From Salvator merianae (Eukaryota > Chordata > Lepidosauria > Squamata > Teiidae), in NCBI GenBank assembly GCA_003586115.2, contig QVOM02000023.1, positions 5,395,879-5,459,878 of the forward strand: DNA of 64,000 bases, given 5' to 3'. Numbering within the stretch: position 1 is the stretch's first letter; each line of letters opens with the position of its first letter. The position numbers and the translations under genes were made by a program. The notes beneath the pieces were generated by a model. That model worked only from the letters and a program-made list of their open reading frames with translations. It was not told where the DNA came from and did no database searches. Positions 22,583 through 34,064 of the stretch are shown in pieces.

Positions 22583-24095
22583 AGTAAAATGGCTGACTTT
22601 CCTGGCCATTTCTGTGCTCAGCAATTCAGCCCCAGGTGGAAATATTGAACCGGGGAACAAGTGTCAGTGTCTATATGTTCACCATCAGGAGCAACAGAAA
22701 GTGGGCAAATAACATGCCACTGTTGTGGTTCTTAACTGTACAGTGATCAAAGATTGCTTCAGGAGTGATCTTTCATTGCTGCACTGTTCTTCCCATCACG
22801 TGAAAGTTGCCCGTGTTTGCCAATAAATAAATAACAAGGGACCAACGCATGCATAAATGACTCTAAATAATGCAATTTAAATGGTCTTTCGATGCAGTTT
22901 GATGAGCAGAAGCCACGAGAAATCTATTTTCAGGTTGTTTTGTGGGAAGAATGGGGGGGAAAAAATGAGTAATTTGTTCCATCCATGTTAGCATTCCTTG
23001 CATGGTTTAGGTTGCTATGCCTGTGATGGGGGGGGGGAGGGATTTTGATTTTCTTGTGCAGAATTGTAAGTGTCACGTTTCCAGAATCAATACAATGTAA
23101 ATCCTCAAAAAATTAAGTCGGGAAATAGGTATACATTAATGAAAATAACACGAGGGAGATATTTTATTTGGAATAAATGCTGAGATTGGTGAGGGGAATG
23201 TTCTGTTTTGGTTTTGTTTTAAACCCAAAGAAATATATAAATAGGAACATAGTTTAGACAGAAAGAAATTACAAGCATTTAAGGAACAAAATGTAGCTGC
23301 TATTTTCCTCTTCTCCCAGGGTTTAAAATCTGTCTGCAAATTCAGTTTCTGAAATGGTTCTCATTTACATTTCTATGCATTGATTCACTTTTTTTTTCCT
23401 TTTAAAAATAAATAAATAAATAAAGGTCACTCGGTGAACATTTTAAATACGTGTATTTAGGATCAAATTTGCATCCGATTTGGAATTTTATAAAATAAAT
23501 AACGGAGCAAAGATGAACTGGTGGGAAGATATTTATTTGTAATCATTTTAAAATAACCCTTCACCTAGACCCCTGTGTGATGTGCAAGACAGACAGAATT
23601 AAAATAAATAGCAAAAATACTGCTTAAAAATAGGGAAGAAAATTCAAATTCGCATTAGCCTTACTACTACATGATTGGCTGTTACTTCCTTATGAATGTC
23701 ATTTGAAATAGCTCTATCCAGAAAGTTCATCTGAACATTCCATGGCTGTTAAGCATCTGTTCTGTCATCTAGTGATGTCCAGGGCAAGATCTTCATGGAA
23801 CTCCTAGCTCAGGTCTCATCCACATTGTGGTTTGGTCTACGAGGAGGCTAGACTTCCCATGGAAGTGTTGGAGCAAGCCCTGGGAAGAAAATGATGCTGG
23901 AGACCATCTAATAGGAGACCACTTAAAAGTGGTTCCCCAAGCATTCTCTGGCAGTTGGTAGATCCGTCCATTGATGAATAGATGGTAGCAAGCAACTACC
24001 TCGGTCTGCCCAGTGTGTGGAGCCTGATGCTATTTTCACTGGACTCCCAGAATTGTCCCCAGAAGTGCACTGCTTCTGGGTGTCCAACTCAAAAG
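22583..24095. other. Unassigned, mostly unique AT-rich sequence
   Basis: Positions 22900-23640 are AT-rich, repeat-poor and carry TAAAT/ATTA words, and are a weak candidate for conserved non-coding sequence. Short features: G run near 23030-23037 and (AAAT)n at 23405-23425. Positions 23765-24090 have no recognised repeat. Confidence 0.4.
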
Positions 24096-24434
24096 TAGGG
24101 ATGTGCAAATCTTGTTTCGCATTTGAAAATTCGTACAAAAGTTCATTTTCACAAAATTTTGCATTGAAACGAAAACGACTTCTTTCGCATTTACGCTTTT
24201 CAATTGAAAATGGAAAAAAAAAACCTATTGCAAAAATGAAATTCGTCAAATCTTTGCATTTTTCACTGTGTTTAAACCATGAAAATTGCATTTCCAATGG
24301 CATGTTCAAAGAGAAAACATTGCAATATATGTGAAAATCAATGTGAAAAATGCATTTTTTGTCAACAAAATTCACTGACATGGCAAAAATGCAGATTTTT
24401 GTTTGAAAACATTTTTTTTTCATGCACATCCTTG
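24096..24434 (+). mobile_element. Family H (hAT-like) MITE, 339 bp, with 8-bp duplication
   Basis: Ends tagggatgtgca and tgcacatccttg. Flanking octamers are ctcaaaag (24088-24095) and ctaaaaag (24435-24442), seven of eight identical. The core aaattgcatttccaatggc and aaaattcactgacatggcaa match other copies. It is AT-rich and has no transposase. The minus-strand frame 23923-24534 (203 codons) crosses the whole element, but only because the element has few stops in that frame. Confidence 0.8.
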
Positions 24435-25056
24435 CTAAAAAGGTCCCAGCCAGAAATTGCAAAGTTTCTGGCCAGGCTCTGCTACTACTATTGTAGGACA
24501 GATTGTTTGATCCTGCCCATAATTGGCCCCACATGGTTTGAGATGACGTGTCCTGTGTGGATCTATCCTAAGTTTCTGCTACTTAACTAGTAGCAAATTG
24601 GTACTGATGCTTCTTCATCCTTATAAAGAGCTTTCAGTGTTCCCATAGTTATTTGTGTGCTGGTTCTAATTTCAGAAAGATGTATAAATATGCATTTATA
24701 GATCGAGGGGCAGGCAGATTGCTAGGTTTGCAGATAGCTTAAATAAATAATTCCATGGCCTACGCATTAACTTAGATTTGTGGCTCTGGTTTGTGCTTAT
24801 TGCAGTGTGCAAGGATCCGGACCCATAGGCATCCCCAACCAGGTAAACCTCTCTGTTTCCTGAAATTCCCCTGCATGCACAATCCCTTTTTTCAGTTATC
24901 CTGCTTTCTACAGTGCCAGCTTCATAATTGAGTCTGCAACCTCTGGGCTTCTTCTCCAACGGATGAGCTGCTAAAAATACAACCCCTGTGGGTATCTGTT
25001 CAACTTCTATTTTTGTATTATTATATTTCCACTTTTTCTTTTTTCTCCCCCTTCTT
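24435..25056. other. Unassigned sequence
   Basis: No repeat or gene recognised. Confidence 0.5.
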
Positions 25057-25085
25057 CTTCATCGTAGTCTTCTTCTTCTTCTTCT
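25057..25085. repeat. (TTC)n microsatellite
   Basis: Imperfect ttc array. Confidence 0.85.
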
Positions 25086-25230
25086 GTCCACAAAGCAATT
25101 AAAAAGGAAAAAGAAGAAAATATTGTGATCGTGAAGTCGTCCGTGTACTCTGTTTATTTAAGTAATTAATTGTGCAGCGTTGTTAACCTATTGCTCATTA
25201 AGTCTTTCGATGGTAACGTTCCCCCATTTT
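25086..25230. promoter_or_regulatory. Candidate conserved non-coding element (weak)
   Basis: Short repeat-free stretch with aagcaattaaaaagg, tgatcgtgaagtcgtccgtg and aagtaattaattgtgc; CpG retained. Texture evidence only. Confidence 0.22.
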
Positions 25231-25869
25231 GCTGTTGAGTGGACACATCTTCTTTCTTTCCCCAAGAACTGAGAAAGTTGGATGGAACCTCAAAGTCATG
25301 GTAGGAGCTGGCTGGAGGTGCATACCTCCATGAAAGCCCTTGCCCCCAGGTATTTTGGGAAGCTGATGCACTCTTTGGTAGACTTCTTATGCCACCAAAT
25401 ATGCATGCTTGATGCCTCAGGTGGTCTGAGGACACACACAGAGACAGACATTGCTTAGATCAACTCCTCTGCTGCTAATGCCTTCCTCCATAGATGAGTG
25501 GTAACCCCATCAAGGAAACTCTGCCCCTATCAGTTTATGTTTTCACAGGTCTTTTTCACCCCATCTCTTTCTTTCTGAATGCATTGCATGAACACATTGT
25601 ACCAATTTGCATAAAAAACACATTTTCCCACACTCTCTATACAGCTCTTAAAGTTATGGACACCCAGTCTAGTCCTCCCCCCCCCCCCATGGCAACTCTG
25701 TACCAGACAGCATTACCTACATTCAAAAGTTGATTTTTCCTCTAGTTTTAAATTTAAAGGGGGAAAAAAGTGACCTTAGTCTTGGTTTACTGTCTTTGGT
25801 TTTCACTGGAGTATGGGACAATTATCTTCATCTAGGTCCTTTCTTTGAACCCAGTTCAAAGATAGCCAA
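25231..25869. other. Unassigned sequence
   Basis: Contains a C run at 25678-25688; otherwise nothing recognised. Confidence 0.5.
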
Positions 25870-26105
25870 ATGCCTATTGAAGATACAGCCTTCTTAATGG
25901 TGGCACCAAATTATGGAACTTTTTTTCCTAGCAGATTGCATATTGAAACCTTGTTTTTAATGCTCAAGACATAGTCTATCCTGGTCTCTAAGAAAAAAAA
26001 AAGGTATTTAATATTATTGTTGTTGATCTTGTTGTTAAACAAGTATTTTTTTCTGTTTTGTTTTGTTGTTTTAGTTGACTCATTTGCTGTATTGATTTTA
26101 AAAAT
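25870..26105 (+). mobile_element. L2-like LINE, 3' fragment
   Basis: Reads like the end of an L2/CR1-clade ORF and its 3' UTR: ttcttaatggtggcaccaaa then ttatggaact, followed by gttgt/tttta-rich UTR with ttttagttgactcatttgct. Broken by stops. Order and words fit the squamate L2-like consensus I recall; subfamily not assigned. Confidence 0.5.
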
Positions 26106-26979
26106 AGACATTTGTTGCTTTTAATGAGCAAACCTTCTGTTTGTTACATCATGTTCTGGGAAAAGGAAAGGGTCTGTCATGCTTATGTATCTGCATCAGA
26201 GGCGTAGATTGGATAAAGCTCTCTCCAAAGATACACACATCCGATTCATGTATCTGTCATGCTGCACCCACAACTCCATGGTGGAGATTTACATAACAAT
26301 GGCGAGGAACAAACTGATTGGATGTGGTGATTCATGCTTCACAGCTAAGAGGAGCTAGTAGGATAGCCAGCATATAATGGAACAGATGGATAAAAGGAGG
26401 GAGGTGAAATTTTAACAATCACATATCGAGAGAAGCTGCAATCTAGCTCACTCATTTACCTTACCCAATAATCTTATTGGTGTCAAAAGGCTAAATCAAG
26501 TCCATAGGGGCCTGAAATGTCATAATCACAGACAATGCTAGCAATAATAATAAGCAGAGTGAGAGCAATGTATTTTCCTCAGCCCTAAGAAGCTATTTGG
26601 CTTGCTTGTAAGTATTAATGATAAGAAAGCATGTGTCCCACCATCTCTCATATCATAAGCTTGATAGACACAATATGAAAGGAAAATGAAGGATAAGGGT
26701 GACAGGTCATTTATATCAAGCTTTCTGTGGCCAGTTAGATGGAGATATTTGAGGCTGACATTGTTAGGTTCCAATGAGTTAAGCTTGATTTCCAATGACT
26801 GAATGGTCATTTTGATCTGTCATTGGAACAGCAAATACCTAAACGTTTCTGATCTCGACTGAGAGGCAATTTCATCTCCTTGTTCAATGATGAACTACCT
26901 GGGAAGGAGAAGGGAAATAGATCCCTGGCATCTCCCCAGAAAAAAGTTTGACAAACCACATCTTGGTGATCACGGAATC
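26106..26979. other. Unassigned sequence
   Basis: No repeat or gene recognised; overlapping short frames only. Confidence 0.5.
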
Positions 26980-27295
26980 AACCAAGGATTGGTTTCCTTC
27001 TTCTGAACGTCTGGAGAAATAGCTGCTGAGGTGATAGCTGAAGGAAGGTTTCTGAGGAGCTTTTCATGACACAATCTATCCATTTCATCCTCTGTTGTTC
27101 CCTTCTCCTTTTGCCTTCCATCTTTCCCATCGTCAGAGTCTTTTCCAATGAGTCCTGTCTTCTCATTATGTGGCCAAAGTCTTAGAACATTCAGGGTTGA
27201 TTTCCTTCACTATTGGCTGATTTGATCTCTTTGCATTCCAAGGATCTCTCAAAAGTCTTCTCCAGCACTACAATTCAAAAGTGTCAGTTGTCCAC
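26980..27295 (-). mobile_element. BovB-type RTE LINE, 3' ORF2 relic
   Basis: On the minus strand the translation from 27280 downwards gives CWRRLLRDPWNAKRSNQP and VKEINPECS, then in another frame MRRQDSLEKTLTMGKMEG and KRRREQQRMKWIDCV. This is the C-terminal tail of the BovB/RTE reverse transcriptase polyprotein. A stop precedes CWRR and a frame change separates the two blocks, so it is a dead fragment. The remaining frame (26978-27166) diverges after WIDCV. BovB is known for patchy, horizontally transferred distribution between squamates and other animals, which supports the host assignment. Confidence 0.82.
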
Positions 27296-27680
27296 TGTAA
27301 CAGGGGGTACTTTTGTACCCCAGTTGAACTAAAGTCCTGATTATCTTTTTAGGTTGCAATCTCATAGTCATTTCTGTTTGAGGTGGAATAAATTCCACAA
27401 TTTGTATTTCATAAAATAGTCTCACTGTGATACAGAAAGGAAAAGAAGTGCACAGAGTGCGGCAGTAGCATCAGCAGCACAGCGGAGCTCTGGAGGGCCC
27501 CCTCCATTTCTTTCTTCAGGCCCTGCCATATGGAAAAAGAGAAACAGGAAGGGAGAAGAAGCCCCGCCCCCTGCCACTACTTCTACCACCCAGATACCAC
27601 CCGGGTGGTAGGAAAAGTAGCATGACAACAGGCAGGGAAAGGAGATCATGCCAGGAAGAAAATGGGTTTTTGTCTGGCAC
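27296..27680. other. Unassigned, locally GC-rich sequence
   Basis: Positions 27450-27620 are GC-rich (gccccgccccctgcc) and include the palindrome taccacccgggtggta near 27594-27609. It could be the body of a SINE whose tail is the next feature; not proven. Confidence 0.4.
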
Positions 27681-27748
27681 TCTTCTTCTTTCCCAAGTTT
27701 TGGGGTGAAGGGTGGGATATAAATTCTTATAAATAAATAAATAAAAAT
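27681..27748 (+). mobile_element. LINE/SINE tail (L2-like) ending in (AAAT)n
   Basis: ggggtgaagggtgggatata followed by aaattcttataaataaataa is the typical squamate tail with the gggcgggatataaat motif. Confidence 0.6.
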
Positions 27749-28723
27749 AGATCATTGTGACATTTCCCCTCTGGGTGGATTATTAAACTACTTCATGGTC
27801 TGTGGATTTGTGCAGCCAGGCGGAAGCATTTGTATGAAAACTAAGGCAAAGTCATGTGCCGATGACTGTAAACAAGCTGGACCGTGATTCAAAATTACTC
27901 CGTTCTTTGCAACTGAAGTACAAATCTGGGTGCATGCTAAGGTCAACTAGCTCATTAGCTTGCTTGACAATTAAGAGCATGCAAAATTGGGCAAAATTTA
28001 ACTTGAAGTCAGACAGACTTCTCTGAAACATCAAGTGTTAGGTCACGGCAGTCTTATCGTTTTCAAATGAGGATTTATTTCTCTTTGAACTCTTCAATCT
28101 GTTTAACATTCTGTGAGCAATTTTAACTCTATCCATGTGCATCCACCCTTTCTGGAAAAAAAACAACAACAGCACAACATTTTCCGTAGGAATTAAAGGG
28201 TTACAATCGAGAAAGGTTAATATATGCATATTTTTGGTTGCGTGGGTGTTTTCTAGCAGAGCAAGGATCAGTTTAAAAAGTGTGGGACGAGGGATAAAAA
28301 ATACATCAAAATAAATATTGTATCTGTACAAGTAATATATTCAATGCATATAATAAATATATGCAAGATATGCTGTGATTAAGACCACCTCTCCACTTAT
28401 CTGACCAGGTGCAACAGGTGAAGGCATGTTCTACATGATGGTGGTAGCAGCATAGTAATGGAAGATTGTTCCAGCAGTGGTCTTTGAACACTCCAGTGCT
28501 CCAGTGGCAGTGTACTGTCTGCATGTCTGCTGCTGCTCTTGGCAGCAGAAACGTCCAAGCTGGGGAACCTTGTTTGCCAGTTTCAGTGTTTCCAGCTGGG
28601 GTTGTTTGGAAGAACGCAGAAGAGAACCACAGAAGCTGACCATATTCCTGTGTTCTGCAAAGCAAGAAACAAAATCCATGGCATGATGGAAAGGAAGAAC
28701 ATCAGGATGTATTGCAAAAGCTC
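27749..28723. other. Unassigned unique sequence
   Basis: 27860-28330 is AT-rich, repeat-free and retains some CpG (ggtcacggcagtcttatcg), a weak regulatory candidate. 28380-28720 is unique text with long overlapping frames on both strands and no known domain. Confidence 0.4.
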
Positions 28724-28954
28724 TTAAGAACATAAGAAGAACCTTGCTGGATTGGGCCAGAGCCCATCTAATCTGGCATCCTGTCTCACACAGTGGCTCA
28801 CCAGTTGCTTCTGGGCATTTGAAGCAGAAGACAAAGGCAAACCCTCTTGACTCCCTGCAATTGACCTTAAGAGACATTCTGCCTGTTTCTCCAACCTGGA
28901 AGTTGTACCTAGGCATCCATTCTCATAGCCATTGCTACACCTGTCCTCCATGAA
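28724..28954 (-). mobile_element. CR1 LINE, 3' fragment, minus strand
   Basis: Starts ttaagaacataagaagaacc, then ttgggccagagcccatctaa, agttgcttctgggcatttga and tctccaacctggaagttgta. Complement of the CR1 3' UTR. Confidence 0.92.
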
Positions 28955-29170
28955 TTAAGAGGAATGCTGATGGATAAGGCCACTGCCCATCTAGTCCAGC
29001 ATCCCATCTCACACAATGGCCCACCAGTTGCTTCTGGGCATCTCAAGCAGAAGATGAAGGGAAAACCTTCACCTCCACTTTCTGCAAATGGCCTTTAGGG
29101 GCATCCTGCCTGTCTCTCCAACCTGGAGGAGGTACCTAGGCATCAATTCCAGTAGCCGTCCCTATCTCTC
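28955..29170 (-). mobile_element. Second CR1 3' fragment in direct repeat
   Basis: Immediately follows the previous copy in the same orientation: ttaagaggaatgctgatgg, cccatctagtccagcatccc, agttgcttctgggcatctca, tctctccaacctggaggagg. Two independent 3' ends joined head to tail. Confidence 0.9.
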
Positions 29171-30726
29171 TGCCATTATAGCACTCTACTGATTCCTGGG
29201 TGCTCTGACGTCACAGGAGTGTGCTCATCTTGTGGCCTTAGAGACCTTCTGTTGTGCACAGGTGTGCACAGGTGAGCAGCCCATGGACCAACAGATCAAT
29301 CTCATGGCACCATAAAGGTCCTGTGTAGATCTTGCCAGAGTCTTCTTTGCTCCACAGGATTTAGTGTTGGCTTAATCTGGCTGGTATCCTTTATAAGCTT
29401 AGTCATAGCAGAGATGAAGCCAGTTATTTTTGAAAGAGAACAGTAGCTGCTATTTATGGCTGAGTCTGAAGAAGTCTGATATGTAAGGCTCAGCTGAGAG
29501 CTGAGAGCTCTTCCTGGCACTGTCGGTTCACCTCAAAGCCCAGCACTTTGCAAAGTCCACCAGCAATACAAAGATCTCTTAAGGCAGGCAGGTGGGCGAC
29601 GTAGGGCTTGGGTGGTAGGGCAGTGGGTTAGAATGAGACAGTGACTGATGCTTCAGGTTTGCTGGCAATGAACAGAACTCTGCTCTATAGTGGATCAAAG
29701 CACGTATTAGAGCCATCAAGGGTGGATATTGGCTACCTCAGACTGTCTCACCATATGCGCTGATGGTGGTTGAACTTGAAAGCCAAAGTTTGGATTTCTT
29801 ACCTTGCTTCAGAGTGTGTGTGGGCACTTAGGTACCCTCTGCATGGTCCTTCTGCCACCCAGGGATGTGAAGTCCACTTTCGGGGTGTCCTCAGAAGGCA
29901 CAGACTCTTGGGAAATGCCCTGGCCACATGTATCTTTTTCTTGGAACACTTCCTGAGTCCCTGGCACAAAGATCACATTGAGTTGGTCCCCCAACTATTC
30001 CCAGGCTGTGGACCATCCCAGCTGTCCACCATGTGAGTTTCTGAAGCAGCCCACATGGTAAGACAGTGTAAGGTATTTCACTGAGCTGCAGAAGTGATCT
30101 TAGAAATGGGCCATTTGCTGCAGCTGATGGAATCCTCCTAAAGAAGGCCAGGGCATTTTGGTGGCAATGCTGGTAGACCCTGGCATGTGCTGCCTTCCCC
30201 CACTCTGGTCTTGGCCCGGATTGAGCAACCCAAGCAAAGAATGGTCTGAGTGAGCAGCCTCACTGCCCTATGTAGAGTGCTGCATTCTGTGCCGGACAAC
30301 CTGGAGAATTTCACACAGAACTGGTGGGGTGTCAGAGAATGATGGTGAACTCAAATATGCATCTCATTTCATGTGACTTTTATGAAACTTCAGCACTAAT
30401 AGCGAGCTATCTAATTACAAGGCAATCAAGCTAAAAATATTGAGGTGAAAATTATGATGAAAGGCACGTGTGTTTTCTCCAACCCCCAAAGTGAAAGTAG
30501 AGGCAACGTACTGATGTACATTTTTTTAAAGAAGATATGAATCCAACGAGGTAGCATCATGCTACCCCTGTCTTCTGAATTCATGGCTGATTTTAGGCTT
30601 CATTCCTTCCATGGATATTTCATAGTTTGTATCCTAACAAACATCCAATGTAAAACTGGTTTAATTCAGATGACTGAAGGTGTGCTTTGTTTATGCAACA
30701 AAGACATCTTAAAAGTTATGACCAGA
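29171..30726. other. Unexplained 1.5-kb stretch of balanced composition
   Basis: Less AT-rich than its surroundings and without recognised repeats. Contains a perfect CRE-type tgacgtca at 29206-29213 and a local duplication gtgcacaggt/gtgcacaggt near 29256-29276. Overlapping frames of 60-90 codons exist on both strands around 29770-30036, without known domains. It may be an old retroelement, an LTR fragment or unique DNA. Confidence 0.4.
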
Positions 30727-31199
30727 GACCTTTCTGCACTTACCCTTAAACCAGTCCAGGAAGAGTTCCAATGGCTTCCCTACAACACAGTGGACCAGCT
30801 TAAGGGTAGGCCAAATCCCTTGTTAATACACTCCATCTGCAATGGCCATCTAGACTGGGATGCAGGTAGACCTTTTTTAACAAAACAGGGAGCCGTGAGG
30901 AAGGACATACATCTCCTAGTTCCAGTTTAACAGGAGGACCCATTACAGTGGTGCACTAAATTGTGCTACCAAAATGGGTCCCCCCAGGGCTCCAAGGTCA
31001 GGACTTTAATTCTTGGCCATCAGAGCCCACAGAAGGTTTTGAAACTTTCACAAGCTTTGAAACAGTATGAGGTGGTTCAAGAGCTGTCCTGGAACAAGGT
31101 GTCCAAGTGCCTACACTCTTGTTCCAGGACAACTGGACCGTTCCAGCTGGGAATTGTTCCAATACAAGAGGATCTAACCCAGGTTAAGTGCAGCTGTCC
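30727..31199. mobile_element. Family P MITE, 473 bp
   Basis: Left end gacctttctgcacttaccc, right end complemented ggacagctgcacttaacc. Interior has aaaatgggtcccccc, tccaaggtcaggactttaat and an internal inverted pair gtcctggaacaag/cttgttccaggac near 31086-31129. Flanks aga and tga differ at one base. Confidence 0.62.
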
Positions 31200-31204
31200 T
31201 GAAA

Positions 31205-31247
31205 GGCTGATTAAGGTGCCTTTACTGCATGATGGAGACACAACCTG
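31205..31247. mobile_element. Half of a hairpin MITE (ggctg...cagcc type)
   Basis: ttaaggtgcctttactgcat followed by gatggagacacaacc matches the right arm of 44182-44300. The other arm is absent. Confidence 0.5.
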
Positions 31248-32889
31248 AAAACACCATTGTCTGGCTGCTGGTTGCTTAACGGTAATAATTCTTTGTTTAT
31301 TTTTTAATCAACATGGGTTAAAATCTGCAAAGATTGAAAACGATCTATGACTGGGATCAAAGTGAACCCCGACTGAAGTATGGTACCCAACACCTTGCTA
31401 TAATTTCTATTTTGCTATGATTACAGGTGTTGGCAGTAACAACTGTTCTGGGAACCTGGGCACCTCTCTTTAAATCTGTGCTGGTCAGAAGAATTTTGTG
31501 GTGATAGGGAAGTATCTCCTACATACCATGTTGTCATTATTCCAGGGGACAATGGAGAACATTGGATAAAGATTTTCTGAGCTGTATTTTTTTTCCCCTT
31601 GCGGAAAACAGAGATGGAAAGAAACCCGGGGGGGGGGGGGCGGAGAAAATGTGTTGGTTGAAAAGAATTTCAAACACATTCCTCTGTATGTATTTAACAT
31701 TTCTCTTTGTGTATTAAAGAGCCAGTGTAAATAAGGGACATTTTCTTTTTCATTCTCTCTTAGATGTTCACTCGTCCAGAGCATCCTTTCTCCCCCACTT
31801 TTTAGTCTGAGATTCTAGGACATAGCAACACCAACTTTGAAGGTCACTTTTCAGAGAGATTGTCACTAAATGCCAGGTGGAGAGGGAAAAATATCCATGG
31901 GGATAAATTTGCTGAGAGAACTGTTTTGCAGGGCACCTGTGCGGAGGAGCAGCTACAGGCAGAGTAAGGATATTGAACTTTCTAAAAATGCAGAGGATTG
32001 GAAATAAATCTGCAGTCCCTCCTGGGAAAAATCTTCAGGGCGAACTCCCAGTTGCACCTGAATAGTTAGATTTGCTGTAAAGGTCACTTTGACTTCCCTT
32101 CTGGATGCTAAGGAAGAGTGGTTTGATAGATTTCAAATAATAATTACCAGAAAGGAAGAGAATGGAAAGAAGGGGAACAGTTGCTTGGATAATTTGAAGA
32201 ACATGTTGAAAAAGAGGAGAAAGGTTTGATGCCGAAGCTGAGATCTTGAGAGCCAGGCATTCTCGACATGCGGGGAAAACATGTGTGGTGGAACCCCCTG
32301 AGACCCAGTGACTTCACATTGCTACTCCCACTGTCCCTCAGAGCACTTCTGAGGCATGAGATCTACCCTTGGAGGTGGAACAAGAACATCCATGGACAAC
32401 CACACCCAACCAGTCCCTTGGATGCTCCACCTACCCTGAGAGTCAACGTACTTGCGGAAAAGGGCATCCGACTCTCAGGGCAGTTGGCTATCCTGTGACC
32501 ATTTCTTCCCTCTCCATGTGGCCTGAGGGAGAGAGTGTTACACGCTTTATAGGCCCAGTTTCTCCAGAATATTGCCTCTTGGCACTATATTTAGCCGGTG
32601 ACTGGAGCCGGTCTCCATCTAGAACAGGCGAACTCCTCCATTTGTGAAATTAGAGTCATCCTACCCACAGTGTATCTGTCAGTTTATTGAACCTTATTCA
32701 TTCCATCACTGCATCCAGACACCAACTGAAGACATTCACAGCCTGTTCATATTCAGATATAAATGCACAAACAGGAATAAATTTGAGAAAAGGAATTACA
32801 AAAAAAAATTGTGACCTACATGGCAAAATGATCGTTACATTAGGCAGAGAGGACACTTGGATAATTTAATACGGGTTTTATTTTATTTT
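31248..32889. other. Unassigned sequence
   Basis: G run at 31628-31640 next to a short C run; otherwise unique text with no gene. 32270-32650 is less AT-rich with overlapping frames but no known domain. Confidence 0.45.
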
Positions 32890-33183
32890 TATTTTATAGA
32901 CCTCCTAGTGTGACAGTGGTTAAGGGCACTAGGCTAGAATTCAGAAATCTCTTGTTCAAATTCCCACTATGCCACAAAAGCTTATTGTGTCTTTCCAGTT
33001 ATGGGTAAAATAGCCTCATTGGCTTGTGATGGCCTTGGGAATGGGAAAGACTAAGGCAGTAAGCCCTGGCAGAAAATCCAAAATGGAGCACCTCAGACAG
33101 TTGGATGGAGGACAGATATTCTTTTTGACAGCTCCAGCAACTGATCTGGTGCCAATTATCATGACTCCACTCCTTTGGACCAC
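32890..33183 (+). mobile_element. tRNA-derived SINE, copy 2 of the body at 3761
   Basis: The head shows a weak Pol III A-box-like gacagtggttaaggg and a B-box-like cttgttcaaattccc (about 32951-32965), followed by ccactatgcca as in squamate tRNA SINEs. The body from 32988 aligns with 3761-3953. No poly-A or clear duplication seen. Confidence 0.65.
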
Positions 33184-33290
33184 ACTGAGGAGGTCATGGG
33201 GGGACTCTGATTCCCAGGCATCTCAGAGTTTCTATATCTTCATGTTCTTTCCATTGTTTTTCAAGAGAGAAGGAAGTCTTTGTTTTGTAG

Positions 33291-33580
33291 GAGGCACGGT
33301 GGCGCAGGTGGCTAAGGCACTGATATTTCAATAGGAGGATCGGAGCTCAAGGCCCCTGTCTGCTGTGTAGAGGGGATGAGCGCCCTCTACTGACCTCTAG
33401 CTCCAGCCAACCTTGCTGATTGAAAGCAAGTAATTGCAAGTAGATAAATAGGGAGCATCACATTGTGTGATGTGGAAGATAGATAGATGTAAGCCTTCGG
33501 GTGAAAAATAACCTTGTAAGCCACTTTGAGTCAGCTTTGGCCGAGAAAAGCGGGGTATAAAAACCAAGTTCTTCTTCTTG
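33291..33580 (+). mobile_element. tRNA-derived SINE with L2-like tail
   Basis: Head gaggcacggtggcgcaggtg contains an A-box match (tggcgcaggtgg). The B box is degenerate near 33345. The body ends with the squamate tail words aagccactttgagtcagct, gagaaaagcggggtataaaa and then a ttctt run. It is well preserved and probably younger than the SINE at 32890. It directly precedes a family P element. Confidence 0.8.
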
Positions 33581-33591
33581 ATTCTAAACTG

Positions 33592-34064
33592 CACCTATTT
33601 CTGCACTTGTAGGGGCTGTACTGCATCAGCTGAAACTGCTCCAACTGGAACGGGTTCCTGCCAGAGCAGTCTGGTTATCCCGGGACAAGGCTATAGCCTG
33701 GGATAGACTGTTCTGGGAAAAGGCTCAGATTATCCCACACCACTCCAATGCTTGCATGTGCTTCAGAGCCTGCTGTGAGGACTCCAATGGCCAGGAACCA
33801 GCATTCTTTGCCTTGGAGCCTCAGGGGAACCCATTTTGGCTGCTGAAATGGGTCTTCCTGATAAACTGGAACTGAAGGTCATGCACCCTTCCACGTGCCT
33901 CCTTGTTCCATTCCAGATGCTGCTGGCAGACCTCTTAAAATGCAGATGGAACAGCCTAGCAGGGGACAGGACCTCTTCTGTCCTGCTTCAGAATGCAGAA
34001 AGAGAGTCCCAGAAGGGGTCTAGGCCTCCAGCTCCTCTGGTATACTGGCCAATGCAGAAAGGCC
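33592..34064. mobile_element. Family P MITE, 473 bp, 3-bp duplication ctg
   Basis: Left end cacctatttctgcacttg, right end complemented ggcctttctgcattgg. Flanks ctg at 33589 and ctg at 34065. Interior carries gctgaaatgggtcttcct, the catgcctcc-type module (gtgcctccttgttcc) and tgcagatggaaca, as in other copies. Confidence 0.68.

Noticed and set aside
23923..24534. 203-codon minus-strand frame
   Set aside because: It spans a complete family H MITE and both its flanks; the open frame reflects AT-rich composition. No domain.
28431..28916. 161-codon minus-strand frame
   Set aside because: Its 5' half lies in a CR1 3' UTR fragment and the rest has no similarity; not a gene.
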